Assembly: GCA_024919175.1 (NCBI GenBank)
Contig: CP103804.1
Location: forward strand, 1,178,001 to 1,242,000
Origin: Clostridioides difficile
Lineage (GTDB): Bacteria > Bacillota > Clostridia > Peptostreptococcales > Peptostreptococcaceae
Direction: 5' to 3'
DNA: 64,000 bases
Part shown: in pieces, positions 35,228-43,815 of the stretch
Layout: each line of letters starts with the position of its first letter
Numbering within the stretch: position 1 is the stretch's first letter
The notes under the pieces: generated by a model
The model's database searches: none
Told to the model about the DNA's origin: nothing
The model's input: the letters and a program-made list of their open reading frames with translations, nothing else
Translations under genes and position numbers: made by a program

Positions 35228-36328
35228 ATGTTAAAAAAGATAGTCTCTGAGTTAAAAAAGCATGTTTTAACTGGAATCTCATATATGATTCCATTAGTAA
35301 TTGCAGGTGCTATGATAATGGCAATATCTCGTGTAGGAGGTTCTTTCTATAATATACCAGATATATGGGATGCTAAATATGCAGAAAGTGCTAGTAGTAT
35401 TGTTAGATTATTACATGATTTAGATGGTTTTGGAGGCACTGCTTTAGGATTAATGTTTCCTGTAATTGCAGCCTTTATAGGATTTTCTATAGCGGATAAA
35501 TTAGCTATAGTACCAGGTCTTGTTGGTGGTATGATTGCTAAGGATATAGGAGCAGGATTTTTAGGGGCTCTAGCAGTTGGTCTAATCGCAGGATATACAT
35601 GTTTATTTATTAAAAATCATGTTAAATTACCAAAGTCAGCAGCTTCGATAGTGCCAATATTTATAGTACCAGTATTTGGAACATTAGTAACTGTTATATT
35701 AATTAATTATGTCATAGGTATTCCTTTTGCAACATTAAATACTGGATTAGAAAATTGGTTAAATGGATTATCAGGTACAAATCAGATATTGATGGCAGCT
35801 ATTATTGGAGCAATGATGGCAGTTGACTTAGGTGGACCAGTTAATAAAGCAGCTTTAACAACATCACTTGCATTATTAACAAGTGGAATTTATGCACCCA
35901 ATACAGCTGCAATGGTAGGAATTGTTATACCACCACTAGGATTAGGTCTTGCCACTATATTAGCAAAACAAAAATATAATAAGCAGTTGCGTGAAGCTGG
36001 TAAATCATCTCTTATAATGGGGCTGATTGGAGTTAGTGAAGGAGCAATTCCTTTTGCAGTAGAATCTCCATTAAAAGTAATTCCATCATGTGTAATTGGT
36101 ACAGCAATTGCTTCAGCTATGGCAGTTGGATTAGGTTCAGTGAATGCAACTCCAATTAGTGGATTTTATGGATGGTTTACAGTAGAGAATTGGCCAATGT
36201 ATGTATTATCAATTGCAGTAGGAACAGTAATTGTAGCAGGTTTGGTCATAATATTACGTGGAAATCCAGTTATCGAAGATGACGAATTTGAAGATGATGA
36301 ATTTGATGAAGCAGAGTGGGAATCTTAA
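35228..36328 (+). CDS. PTS EIIC, fructose-like
   Basis: 366 residues from the ATG at 35228; GGAGGG precedes it, and an in-frame ATG at 35213 overlaps that site. The membrane protein has about nine helices: LTGISYMIPLVIAGAMIMAIS, GFLGALAVGLIAGYT and AVDLGGPVNKAALTTSLALL, a conserved fructose-EIIC motif. The acidic tail (DDEFEDDEFDEAE) is unusual. With the GH38 enzyme downstream, the substrate is probably a mannosyl compound such as mannosylglycerate; this is inferred by analogy with MngA. Confidence 0.93.
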   Translation: MLKKIVSELKKHVLTGISYMIPLVIAGAMIMAISRVGGSFYNIPDIWDAKYAESASSIVRLLHDLDGFGGTALGLMFPVIAAFIGFSIADKLAIVPGLVGGMIAKDIGAGFLGALAVGLIAGYTCLFIKNHVKLPKSAASIVPIFIVPVFGTLVTVILINYVIGIPFATLNTGLENWLNGLSGTNQILMAAIIGAMMAVDLGGPVNKAALTTSLALLTSGIYAPNTAAMVGIVIPPLGLGLATILAKQKYNKQLREAGKSSLIMGLIGVSEGAIPFAVESPLKVIPSCVIGTAIASAMAVGLGSVNATPISGFYGWFTVENWPMYVLSIAVGTVIVAGLVIILRGNPVIEDDEFEDDEFDEAEWES

Positions 36329-36459
36329 AATTCAATAAAAATTTAAGAAAAGTAATGATTTAGATTTAATATAAATTTTATAGTAAGTATAAGTTTTGGG
36401 TATTGTTTAGTATTGATTACAACCTAAAATATTAAAAATGAAGAAATAGAGGAGCATAA

Positions 36460-39060
36460 ATGATAAAAGCACATATTGTTAATCATACACACTGGGACAG
36501 AGAGTGGTATTTTACTTCTGGAGATGCATTAGTACTTAGTGAGCAATTATTTACAGATATAATTGATGAGTTAGAGCGTAATCCAGATGTAAGTTTTGTA
36601 CTTGATGGACAACTTTCTATTTTAGATGATTATACACAATTACATAAAGAAAAAATAGAAAGTATTAAAAAGTTAATAGAAGAAAATAGATTGTATATTG
36701 GACCATGGTTTACACAAACGGATGCATTCTTTGCAAGAGGAGAATCTATTTTAAGAAATTTAATGATTGGAATCTTTGAAAGTAAAAAATATGGTGAGTA
36801 CATGAAAATTGGCTATTTGCCAGATACCTTTGGTTTTAATGCACAGATGCCTGTTTTATTAAAACATGTAGGGATTGATAATATCTTCTTTTGGAGGGGG
36901 ATACATCTAGGAAAACAAGTTCAATCACCATATTTTAAATGGAAAAGTTTAAATGGAGAAAAGTATATATATGCTGTAAATATGCCACATGGATATGGAA
37001 CTGGTATGCTTTTGGAACCTTCATTAAAGTATGTCAATGGACGCTTAGACCCAGCTATTGATTTTATTAAGTCATATAGTGATGTAGAAGAGGTATTAAT
37101 ACCTTCAGGAAATGACCAATTAAATATAATAGGGGATTTTAAGAATAAAGTTGAAGAGATTAATAACATTGGAAAGCATTCATATATAACAAGTTCATAT
37201 CAAGACTTTTTGAAATATGTAAAATCTATAGACTCATTAGAAAGCTACAGGGGTGAATTTAGAGAACCTGTGCTTGCAAGAATACATAAATCAATTGGTT
37301 CCAGTAGAATGGATATAAAATTAGCATGTGATGAACTTGAAAATAAATTAATTAAGAGAATAGAGCCATTACTAGTAATTGCTAAAAAGAGTGGAATTGA
37401 AATAAGCAATCAACTATTAATAAATACATGGAAAAAGCTTCTGGAGGGACAAGCTCATGATAGCTTGGCTGGTTGTGTAACTGATACTGTAACAGATGAT
37501 ATTCTTCACCGTATAAGAGAAGCTAATGAAATCTGTGATAGCATTGAAAATACTATTGTAAAGAAAATTTCAGAAGGATTGAAGCTATCTCAAAATGATA
37601 TATTGGTATTTAATACTGAAGCTAAAACTTTTAATGGATATAAAGAAATACAAGTGGTTAGTGATAGTAAAAATATTTGTTTTAAAGAAAACTTAGATGC
37701 CACTATAACTGAAGAAACTTATATCAAACCGAGAGAAAATGTATTGGAAGAGACACCTGCTGGTAATATATTTATTGAAGAATCAGGTTATTATATACTA
37801 AAAGTAAGAATAAATATACAACTTCCTGCACTTGGTTATAAAGTTATTAGTTTTGAAACAAGTAATAAAGAGATGTTGTCACTTAGTGAATCTAATGATA
37901 CCTTTATATCTAATGATAAATACAAGGTAATATATAAAGGTGGAAGTTTGGATTTACAACTTGAAGATGGAACTTATATATCAAATTTTTTGACTTTAAA
38001 AGATAGTGGAAATGCAGGGGATACTTATGATTTCTCACCATTACACGGTGACGAAGAGATAGAGCTTTTATTTAATAGTGCTTTGACACAAAAAGCTTTA
38101 GGGTATGAAAAGATAGTAGTTGAAGGTACAACTTTACTACCACTTACATTAGAAGATAGAAAAAATAAAAACTTCAATGGAAAATTAAATGTAAAAGTCA
38201 GCATTGTTTTATCAAAAGAAAATCCATTGATGGAGGTAAAACTTCATGTCAACAATACAATATGTAATCATAGATTGCGTGTTCATGTAAAAACTGATAT
38301 AAATGATAATAAAAATATAGCATCATTACCATTTGGATATATAACAAGAGAAAATGGAGTTTTAAGTAATTGGGAAAATACTTATAGTGAAATGCCTATA
38401 GATTTGGAACCCTTGGAAAGTAATATTACACTTACTGATGATAAGAGAAGTTGTACTGTATTTACCCGAGGAATAAAGGAGTATCAACATATTGATGATG
38501 AAATAGCAATAACTTTACTTGCTACTACTGATGAGCTAGGAAAACCTGATTTATTATATAGACCAGGACGTGCCTCTGGAGATACCACTAAAAAAGGACA
38601 TATTAGAATTAAAACTGAAAAGGCACAGATACTTAGAGAAGTAGAGTTTTCATTTGCAATATATATGAGTTCTAAATCTTTTGATGAATTAGAAGTTGCT
38701 AGTTTAACTCATAATTATTTACAAGAATCTATAAGTTATCAATTGCAGGATTATAACTTCTTTTTATATCGTATAGATAATAAGATTCAAAGGTCAATTG
38801 TTGAAGAAGCTGTGAACAGAGAGTTAGAGATAATATCTTTACCAGAAAATTATCTTGTATCAGCTTGTTATCTTTCTTACTATGATAAGGATAAGTTTGT
38901 AATAAGATTAGAAAATCCAACCAGTGAGAAGTTGATATTAGATGAGAAAATATTTAAAGATAGAAACGGTAAAATTATAAATGCAATAGAAGAATTACAA
39001 GTACAACAAGTATATGAAATAGCACCTTTTGAAGTTATTTCAATATTATTAGATTTATAA
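36460..39060 (+). CDS. GH38 alpha-mannosidase (MngB-like)
   Basis: 866 residues, usual GH38 length. Motifs: HTHWDREWYFTSG with zinc-binding HxD near residues 10-14, GPWFTQTDAFFARGESILRNL, nucleophile region LPDTFGFNAQMP near 120-131, and LLEGQAHDSLAGC near 325-337. The C-terminal half forms the beta-rich GH38 domains. It hydrolyses alpha-mannosides in the cytosol, probably the phosphorylated product of the PTS encoded just upstream (compare MngB acting on mannosylglycerate 6-phosphate). It is last gene of the operon, ending at a strong terminator. Confidence 0.92.
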   Translation: MIKAHIVNHTHWDREWYFTSGDALVLSEQLFTDIIDELERNPDVSFVLDGQLSILDDYTQLHKEKIESIKKLIEENRLYIGPWFTQTDAFFARGESILRNLMIGIFESKKYGEYMKIGYLPDTFGFNAQMPVLLKHVGIDNIFFWRGIHLGKQVQSPYFKWKSLNGEKYIYAVNMPHGYGTGMLLEPSLKYVNGRLDPAIDFIKSYSDVEEVLIPSGNDQLNIIGDFKNKVEEINNIGKHSYITSSYQDFLKYVKSIDSLESYRGEFREPVLARIHKSIGSSRMDIKLACDELENKLIKRIEPLLVIAKKSGIEISNQLLINTWKKLLEGQAHDSLAGCVTDTVTDDILHRIREANEICDSIENTIVKKISEGLKLSQNDILVFNTEAKTFNGYKEIQVVSDSKNICFKENLDATITEETYIKPRENVLEETPAGNIFIEESGYYILKVRINIQLPALGYKVISFETSNKEMLSLSESNDTFISNDKYKVIYKGGSLDLQLEDGTYISNFLTLKDSGNAGDTYDFSPLHGDEEIELLFNSALTQKALGYEKIVVEGTTLLPLTLEDRKNKNFNGKLNVKVSIVLSKENPLMEVKLHVNNTICNHRLRVHVKTDINDNKNIASLPFGYITRENGVLSNWENTYSEMPIDLEPLESNITLTDDKRSCTVFTRGIKEYQHIDDEIAITLLATTDELGKPDLLYRPGRASGDTTKKGHIRIKTEKAQILREVEFSFAIYMSSKSFDELEVASLTHNYLQESISYQLQDYNFFLYRIDNKIQRSIVEEAVNRELEIISLPENYLVSACYLSYYDKDKFVIRLENPTSEKLILDEKIFKDRNGKIINAIEELQVQQVYEIAPFEVISILLDL

Positions 39061-39086
39061 GTATAAAAATAAGTTTATCATTTAAT

Positions 39087-39118
39087 AATCTGGCAGATAA
39101 ATATCTGCCAGATTTTTT
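39087..39118 (+). terminator. Strong intrinsic terminator after alpha-mannosidase
   Basis: AATCTGGCAGATA / TATCTGCCAGATT with a tiny A-rich loop and six T. The DNA between it and 39292 is AT-rich and shows only a weak, off-register second copy of the downstream operator (GTTATAAAT... TAATTGC, 39259-39283). Confidence 0.95.
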
Positions 39119-39292
39119 AATTTGTATAAATTGGGGTAAATATGAAGATGTGAGTTCAGCATTATATAAAAATTATTAAAACAGGATAAAGAACTTAGAT
39201 AAAGAATTATTAATATGAGAGCTGAATTTATTCACTATAATTAAATTTGATTTTATGTAGTTATAAATATTTTATGTAATTGCAAATATGTA

Positions 39293-39340
39293 GTTACAAA
39301 AAAGTACCCAATTGTGATGTATTTATAAAACTGATATAGT
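39293..39340 (+). promoter_or_regulatory. Redox-regulon operator and promoter, HxlR-gene copy
   Basis: GTTACAAA...GTACCCAATTGT (39293-39315). TTGTGA (39312-39317), exactly 17 bp, TATAGT (39335-39340). Its position at the regulator's own promoter points to autoregulation. Confidence 0.75.
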
Positions 39341-39483
39341 AATTATATAAAACCTTAGAAATATTTTAAAACCAAAATATATATATTAAAAACCTTAAAC
39401 TAGTAAATCTCAATACATTTACAACATTTATAAATGAAATAAAAGCATGTCTTAATAATTAATTAAAAGAAAGAGGAGATAAA

Positions 39484-39816
39484 ATGTACAATATAAATGA
39501 TATGATATATGATTGTCCAGTAGAAGCATTATCAAATATATTAGGTAAAAAATGGGTAGCTATAATAATATGGGAGTTGCAAGGAGATAAAAAAAGATTT
39601 GGAGAATTACAGAGAACTATTCCAGAATGTAGTAAGAAAATGCTAACTCAACAATTAGATTTTTTAATTGAGCAAGGAATTATAATTAACAAGAAAAAGT
39701 CAGTTAATAACATTGTAGAATCAACATATTTTTTAAGTGAGTCAGGATTGCTATTACTTCCTGTCATGGAAAAGATGATTATGTGGAGCAATAAAAATTT
39801 AAATTGTGATAAATAA
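39484..39816 (+). CDS. HxlR-family redox-type transcriptional regulator
   Basis: 110 residues, the family's normal size, with AGAGGAG before the start. The winged helix shows CPVEALSNILGKKWVAIIIWELQGDKKRFGELQRTIPECSKKMLTQQLDFLIEQGII. Cys11 sits at the conserved N-terminal position used for thiol sensing in YodB/HypR/CatR-type members; Cys49 and Cys108 are extra. These dimers bind palindromes and respond to disulfide, quinone or hypochlorite stress. It probably controls its own promoter and the three sister promoters (trxA, trxB and the rclA-like gene), and the CcdA-TlpA gene downstream. The regulated set is inference from the shared element. Confidence 0.9.
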   Translation: MYNINDMIYDCPVEALSNILGKKWVAIIIWELQGDKKRFGELQRTIPECSKKMLTQQLDFLIEQGIIINKKKSVNNIVESTYFLSESGLLLLPVMEKMIMWSNKNLNCDK

Positions 39817-39940
39817 GTTTTTAAAGTTGCTTTTAAATTTACAGTGCTTTAATTAAGCTTTGAGTAAATATAAAAGTAAAATCAAAAAAGTACATAATTT
39901 TTGTTTTAATAGTAGAAATAGAATAAGGAGGAACTTTAAT

Positions 39941-41239
39941 TTGCAAAATGTAAATTTATTTGTAGTATTTATAGAAGGGGTATTATCGTTTTTTTCGCCG
40001 TGTATATTACCAATACTACCTATTTATCTAAGTATACTGTCAAATAGTAGTGTGGAAAATTTAAAAGAAGGAAAAACGAATTTTATAAAAAGTTCTCTAT
40101 TTAAAAATACTATCTTATTTACTCTAGGAATTTCAACAACCTTTTTTATATTAGGGTCATCAGTAAGAGTTTTGAGTATGTTTTTTAATGAGAATAAAGA
40201 CTTAATAATGTTTATAGGTGGGATTATAATTATTATCATGGGGTTGTTTTACATGGGAGTAATTAAATCTTCAATACTAAACAGAGAAAAAAGATTGAAT
40301 GTAAAATTTAAAGAAATGAATGCAATAACAGCATATTTACTTGGATTTACATTTAGTTTTGGGTGGACACCTTGTATTGGTCCAATATTAGCATCTGTCT
40401 TAGTAATGGTTTCTAGTTCAACTAATCATTTTAATGCAAATCTTTTAATAGTAGTATATACTATTGGATTTATTTTGCCATTTATAATTACAGCTATGTT
40501 TTATAGTAAGCTATTTAAGACTATTGATAAAATAAAGTCTAATATGGAAATTATTAAAAAGATAGGTGGAGTTATACTTATAATATCAGGAATATTAATG
40601 ATGATAAATGGATTTGAAAGTGTGAGTAAGCACTTTAATATTTCACAACAAAATAAAGTTGAAAATAATCAAAGCGTGAATCAAGGAGAGAATAAACAAG
40701 GAAATTCTAATGAAGGTACACAAGGAGATTCTGGTGACAAAGATAATCAAAACGAATCCAATAATGAAAATAATGATAGTGACTCTAATGATGAAGAGAG
40801 AATAAAATCCATTGATTTTACTTTAACTGACCAATATGGTAAAACACACAAATTAAGTGATTATGAAGGTAAGGTTGTGTTTTTAAATTTTTGGGCTACA
40901 TGGTGCCCTCCATGTAAAGAGGAAATGCCTCATATAGAGCAGTTATATAAGGATTATAAGCAAAATAATGAAGAAGTAGTAATTTTAGGTGTAGCATCAC
41001 CTAATTTAGGAAGAGAAGGTTCAAGAGAACATGTAATTAACTTTTTAAAAGATGAAGGATATACTTTCCCTGTTGCACTTGATGAAGATGGGGAACTAGC
41101 ATATCAGTATGGAATTAATGCTTTTCCAACTACATTTATAATTGATAAAGAAGGGTATGTAACTCAGTACATACCAGGAGCAATGAATAAAGAGACTATG
41201 AAGTCTTTTATTGAAAATCAGAAAAATAAAAAGTATTAA
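39941..41239 (+). CDS. CcdA-like membrane domain fused to a TlpA/ResA-like thioredoxin domain
   Basis: 432 residues from a TTG at 39941 (AGGAGG before it; a longer TTG frame from 39860 lacks a ribosome site). Residues 1-230 form a six-helix CcdA/DsbD-type domain with paired redox Cys21 (FFSPC) and Cys145 (WTPC). Residues 235-287 are a low-complexity Asn/Gln/Ser/Glu/Asp linker. Residues 288-432 are an extracellular thioredoxin fold with WCPPC at 321-325. One chain thus carries electrons from cytosolic thioredoxin across the membrane and out. Following the HxlR gene by 124 bp without a terminator, it is likely in its operon. Confidence 0.9.
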   Translation: MQNVNLFVVFIEGVLSFFSPCILPILPIYLSILSNSSVENLKEGKTNFIKSSLFKNTILFTLGISTTFFILGSSVRVLSMFFNENKDLIMFIGGIIIIIMGLFYMGVIKSSILNREKRLNVKFKEMNAITAYLLGFTFSFGWTPCIGPILASVLVMVSSSTNHFNANLLIVVYTIGFILPFIITAMFYSKLFKTIDKIKSNMEIIKKIGGVILIISGILMMINGFESVSKHFNISQQNKVENNQSVNQGENKQGNSNEGTQGDSGDKDNQNESNNENNDSDSNDEERIKSIDFTLTDQYGKTHKLSDYEGKVVFLNFWATWCPPCKEEMPHIEQLYKDYKQNNEEVVILGVASPNLGREGSREHVINFLKDEGYTFPVALDEDGELAYQYGINAFPTTFIIDKEGYVTQYIPGAMNKETMKSFIENQKNKKY

Positions 41240-41293
41240 ATATAGAAAAGTAAAAAGTATTAAATATAGAAAAGTAAAGAGTATTAAATATAA
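41231..41293. repeat. 24-bp tandem repeat across the stop codon of the CcdA-TlpA gene
   Basis: AAGTATTAAATATAGAAAAG recurs with a 24-bp period about 2.6 times. Every copy contains TATTAA, so each preserves the Lys-Tyr-stop ending. Probably a slippage product. Confidence 0.7.
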
Positions 41294-41294
41294 G

Positions 41295-41342
41295 GTTACA
41301 AAAAAGTACCTAATTGTACCACCTAGAGAATCTTGTTATAGT
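41295..41342 (+). promoter_or_regulatory. Redox-regulon operator and promoter, rclA-like copy
   Basis: GTTACAAA...GTACCTAATTGT (41295-41317). TTGTAC (41314-41319), exactly 17 bp, TATAGT (41337-41342). This copy is the most palindromic (TACAA...GTAC...TTGTA). Confidence 0.75.
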
Positions 41343-41379
41343 AAGAGTATAAATAACGAAGGAAAGGGTTGAAAATTAT

Positions 41380-42762
41380 ATGAAAAAAACATTTGATGCA
41401 ATAATAATAGGATTTGGAAAAGGTGGAAAAACATTAGCAGGAGATTTAGCTAATAGAGGATTAAAAGTAGCTTTAGTAGAAAAGTCAAATAAAATGTATG
41501 GAGGAACATGTATAAATGTAGCATGTATCCCAACTAAAAGCTTAGAAAATTCAGCAAACAATGTAAGAAATATAAACTCTTGGAATGATGCACAAATTGA
41601 ATATGAAAAAGCTATAGACAAAAAAGAAACTTTAATTACAAAGCTGAGAGAAGCTAACTATAATAAGTTAAATTCAAATGATAATGTAACTGTATTTACA
41701 GGAATGGGTACTTTTATTGATGAAAATACAGTAGAAGTAAAAACTGAAAATGAAGTTTATGAATTAGTATCAGATAAGATATTTATCAATACTGGCTCAA
41801 AATCATTTACACCTAATATTAAAGGTATTGAAAATAATAAAATAGTATATAATAGTGAATCTCTTATGAATTTAAGAACTCTACCTAAAAAAATGACAAT
41901 TATAGGTGCTGGGTTTATAGGTTTAGAATTTGCAGGTATCTACAGTTCATTTGGAACAGAAGTTACAATATTAAATTCAAATAGTGGGATTTTACCAAAT
42001 GAAGATATTGAGGATTCACAAGAAATAATAAAATTACTTGAAAAGAGAAATGTAAAAATTATAAATAATACAAAAGTAAAAGAGATTAAAGAAGTTTCTA
42101 ATTTAGCTATAGTAGAATATGAGATAAATAATGAATCAAAGGAAATAACAAGTGATATAATACTTGTAGCTACAGGAAGAAAAGCGAATACTGAAGGTTT
42201 AGGACTTGAAAATGCAGGTATAGAATTAAATGAAAGAGGATTTATTAAAGTATCAGATACCCTTAAGACTAATAAAGAACACATATGGGCTATAGGAGAT
42301 ATAAATGGAGGACCTCAATTTACTTATATATCACTAGATGACTATCGTATAATAATCAATCAATTATTTGGAAATAAAACCAGAACAGCTAGTAATAGAA
42401 AAAATATACCAAATGCTATATTTATAAGTCCAGCATTTTCAAGAGTTGGTCTTAATGTTAAACAAGCAAAGGAAAAAGGTTATGATGTATTAGTAGCAAA
42501 GATGCCAGTTGAGGCAATTCCAAGAGCTAAACAAATTGGAAAAACTGATGGGTTTATAAAAATTGTAATAGATAAAAATTCCAATAAGATACTTGGAGCT
42601 AGCATGATATGTGATGATTCAAGTGAGATTATACATTTAATTCAGTTAGCAGTAGATTTAGAAGTAGAATACACATATTTAAGAGACCGTGTTTATGCAC
42701 ATCCAACTATGACAGAGGCTCTTAATGATGTTTTATCTCCTAATATGATAAAGGAAGTATAA
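41380..42762 (+). CDS. rclA: RclA-like flavoprotein disulfide reductase
   Basis: 460 residues. The class I pyridine nucleotide-disulfide oxidoreductase layout is complete: FAD motif IIIGFGKGGKTLAGDLANRG, redox pair Cys44/Cys49 in GGTCINVACIPTK, NAD(P)H motif IGAGFIGLEFAGIYSSFG, second FAD motif AIGDINGGPQFTYISLDDYRI, and C-terminal AHPTMTEALND. FGKGGKTLA, NKMYGGTCIN, QFTYISLDDYRI and AIPRAK are near matches to E. coli RclA (YkgC), the hypochlorite-resistance enzyme reported to reduce copper. The shared redox operator upstream agrees with an oxidant-stress role. Mercuric reductase is less likely, as no extra C-terminal cysteine pair exists. Confidence 0.88.
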   Translation: MKKTFDAIIIGFGKGGKTLAGDLANRGLKVALVEKSNKMYGGTCINVACIPTKSLENSANNVRNINSWNDAQIEYEKAIDKKETLITKLREANYNKLNSNDNVTVFTGMGTFIDENTVEVKTENEVYELVSDKIFINTGSKSFTPNIKGIENNKIVYNSESLMNLRTLPKKMTIIGAGFIGLEFAGIYSSFGTEVTILNSNSGILPNEDIEDSQEIIKLLEKRNVKIINNTKVKEIKEVSNLAIVEYEINNESKEITSDIILVATGRKANTEGLGLENAGIELNERGFIKVSDTLKTNKEHIWAIGDINGGPQFTYISLDDYRIIINQLFGNKTRTASNRKNIPNAIFISPAFSRVGLNVKQAKEKGYDVLVAKMPVEAIPRAKQIGKTDGFIKIVIDKNSNKILGASMICDDSSEIIHLIQLAVDLEVEYTYLRDRVYAHPTMTEALNDVLSPNMIKEV

Positions 42763-42817
42763 AATAAGTGTAATATATTATAAATAAAGCCTAAAATTAT
42801 CATTATAAATAAATTTT

Positions 42818-42863
42818 AAAGAAGGGATACTATGAGAATTTACTAATAGTATCCTTTCTTTTA
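42818..42863 (+). terminator. Intrinsic terminator after the rclA-like gene
   Basis: AAAGAAGGGATACTAT / ATAGTATCCTTTCTTT, loop of about 12 bases, followed by TATATT. Confidence 0.85.
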
Positions 42864-43002
42864 TATTATAAAATATAAATATAGTAAAAAAGTAAGTATT
42901 TTGTATTATAATCTGCTATTAAAATGTATAATCTAAATATTGAATAGTCTAAATGGAGAAGATAATATTAGCAAACTTCATATTAAGGTGGTGAAATACT
43001 CT

Positions 43003-43716
43003 ATGAATAAAATATCTAAAAGAGGATTTGATGAGAATGATAAAAGATGGTTTTCAAGTAAAGAACTTGTAAGACTTGTAAAAGCTCAAGAAGAAATAGA
43101 ATGGTTGATAAATAGAGATTATAAAATAGACCCAGTTGTAACTTTTGTTGGAGACAGATATCAATTTTCAATAAGACAAAGAGATGCACTGAAAAGAGCA
43201 GTATGTACTGATGAAAAAAATATAATAAGACAATCAAAGATACTTTCCTTAGATAAAATAAATGAAGGAATTATATACATAGATGGTTTTAATTTGATAA
43301 TAGCTATAGAAGTAGCCTTATCTGGAGGAACTCTAGTCATAGGTAGAGATGGAAACATTAGAGATTTAGCAGGTCTTAGAGGAACATATAAAATTATAGA
43401 CAAAACAGAAGAAGCTTTAAAGCTAATAGGAAAGTTTTTTAATAAATATAAAGCACCAAAAATTAAATTTTACTTAGATTCACCCGTTTCTAATTCTGGA
43501 AATCTAAGATATAAAATATTAGAACATGCCAAGGTGTGGAAAATTGAAACAGAAGTAGAACTAGTGAAAAATGCAGATGTTATATTAGAAAAACTAGATA
43601 GAGTAGTTAGTAGTGATGCTGTTATAGTAGATAAATGCATAAGCTATTTTAATGTAGCTAGAAATATAATTGAAGAATATATTAAAGATTGTAATATTGT
43701 AAATCTAAATGGATAA
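43003..43716 (+). CDS. DUF434 domain protein
   Basis: 237 residues from the ATG at 43003 (AAGGTGG upstream; a TTG frame from 42940 is possible but unsupported). The N-terminal part (RGFDENDKRWFSSKELVRLVKAQEEIEWLINRDYKIDPVVTFVGDRYQFSIRQRDALKRAVC) matches DUF434. The C-terminal half (IIYIDGFNLIIAIEVALSGG, IGRDGNIRDLAGLRGTY, KFYLDSPVSNSGNLR) looks like a PIN/NYN-type nuclease fold with aligned acidic residues (IDGFN, LDSPVSNS). That nuclease idea is inference. It has no signal peptide. It stands alone and its role is unknown. Confidence 0.75.
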   Translation: MNKISKRGFDENDKRWFSSKELVRLVKAQEEIEWLINRDYKIDPVVTFVGDRYQFSIRQRDALKRAVCTDEKNIIRQSKILSLDKINEGIIYIDGFNLIIAIEVALSGGTLVIGRDGNIRDLAGLRGTYKIIDKTEEALKLIGKFFNKYKAPKIKFYLDSPVSNSGNLRYKILEHAKVWKIETEVELVKNADVILEKLDRVVSSDAVIVDKCISYFNVARNIIEEYIKDCNIVNLNG

Positions 43717-43815
43717 TAATCTTTAATTATATAGAGTAAGTTTAAAAATAGAAGAACGAATACATATCGAATTTCATAAAGTATTGTAAAAAGACATATG
43801 AGAGGATGGGTATGT

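Noticed and set aside
39259..39283. A possible fifth redox-regulon element upstream of the HxlR gene
   Set aside because: The halves GTTATAAAT and TAATTGC are one base out of register with the four clear copies and the central GTRCC is absent.
41380..42762. Mercuric reductase
   Set aside because: It lacks the N-terminal heavy-metal domain and the C-terminal cysteine pair. Motifs match RclA more closely.
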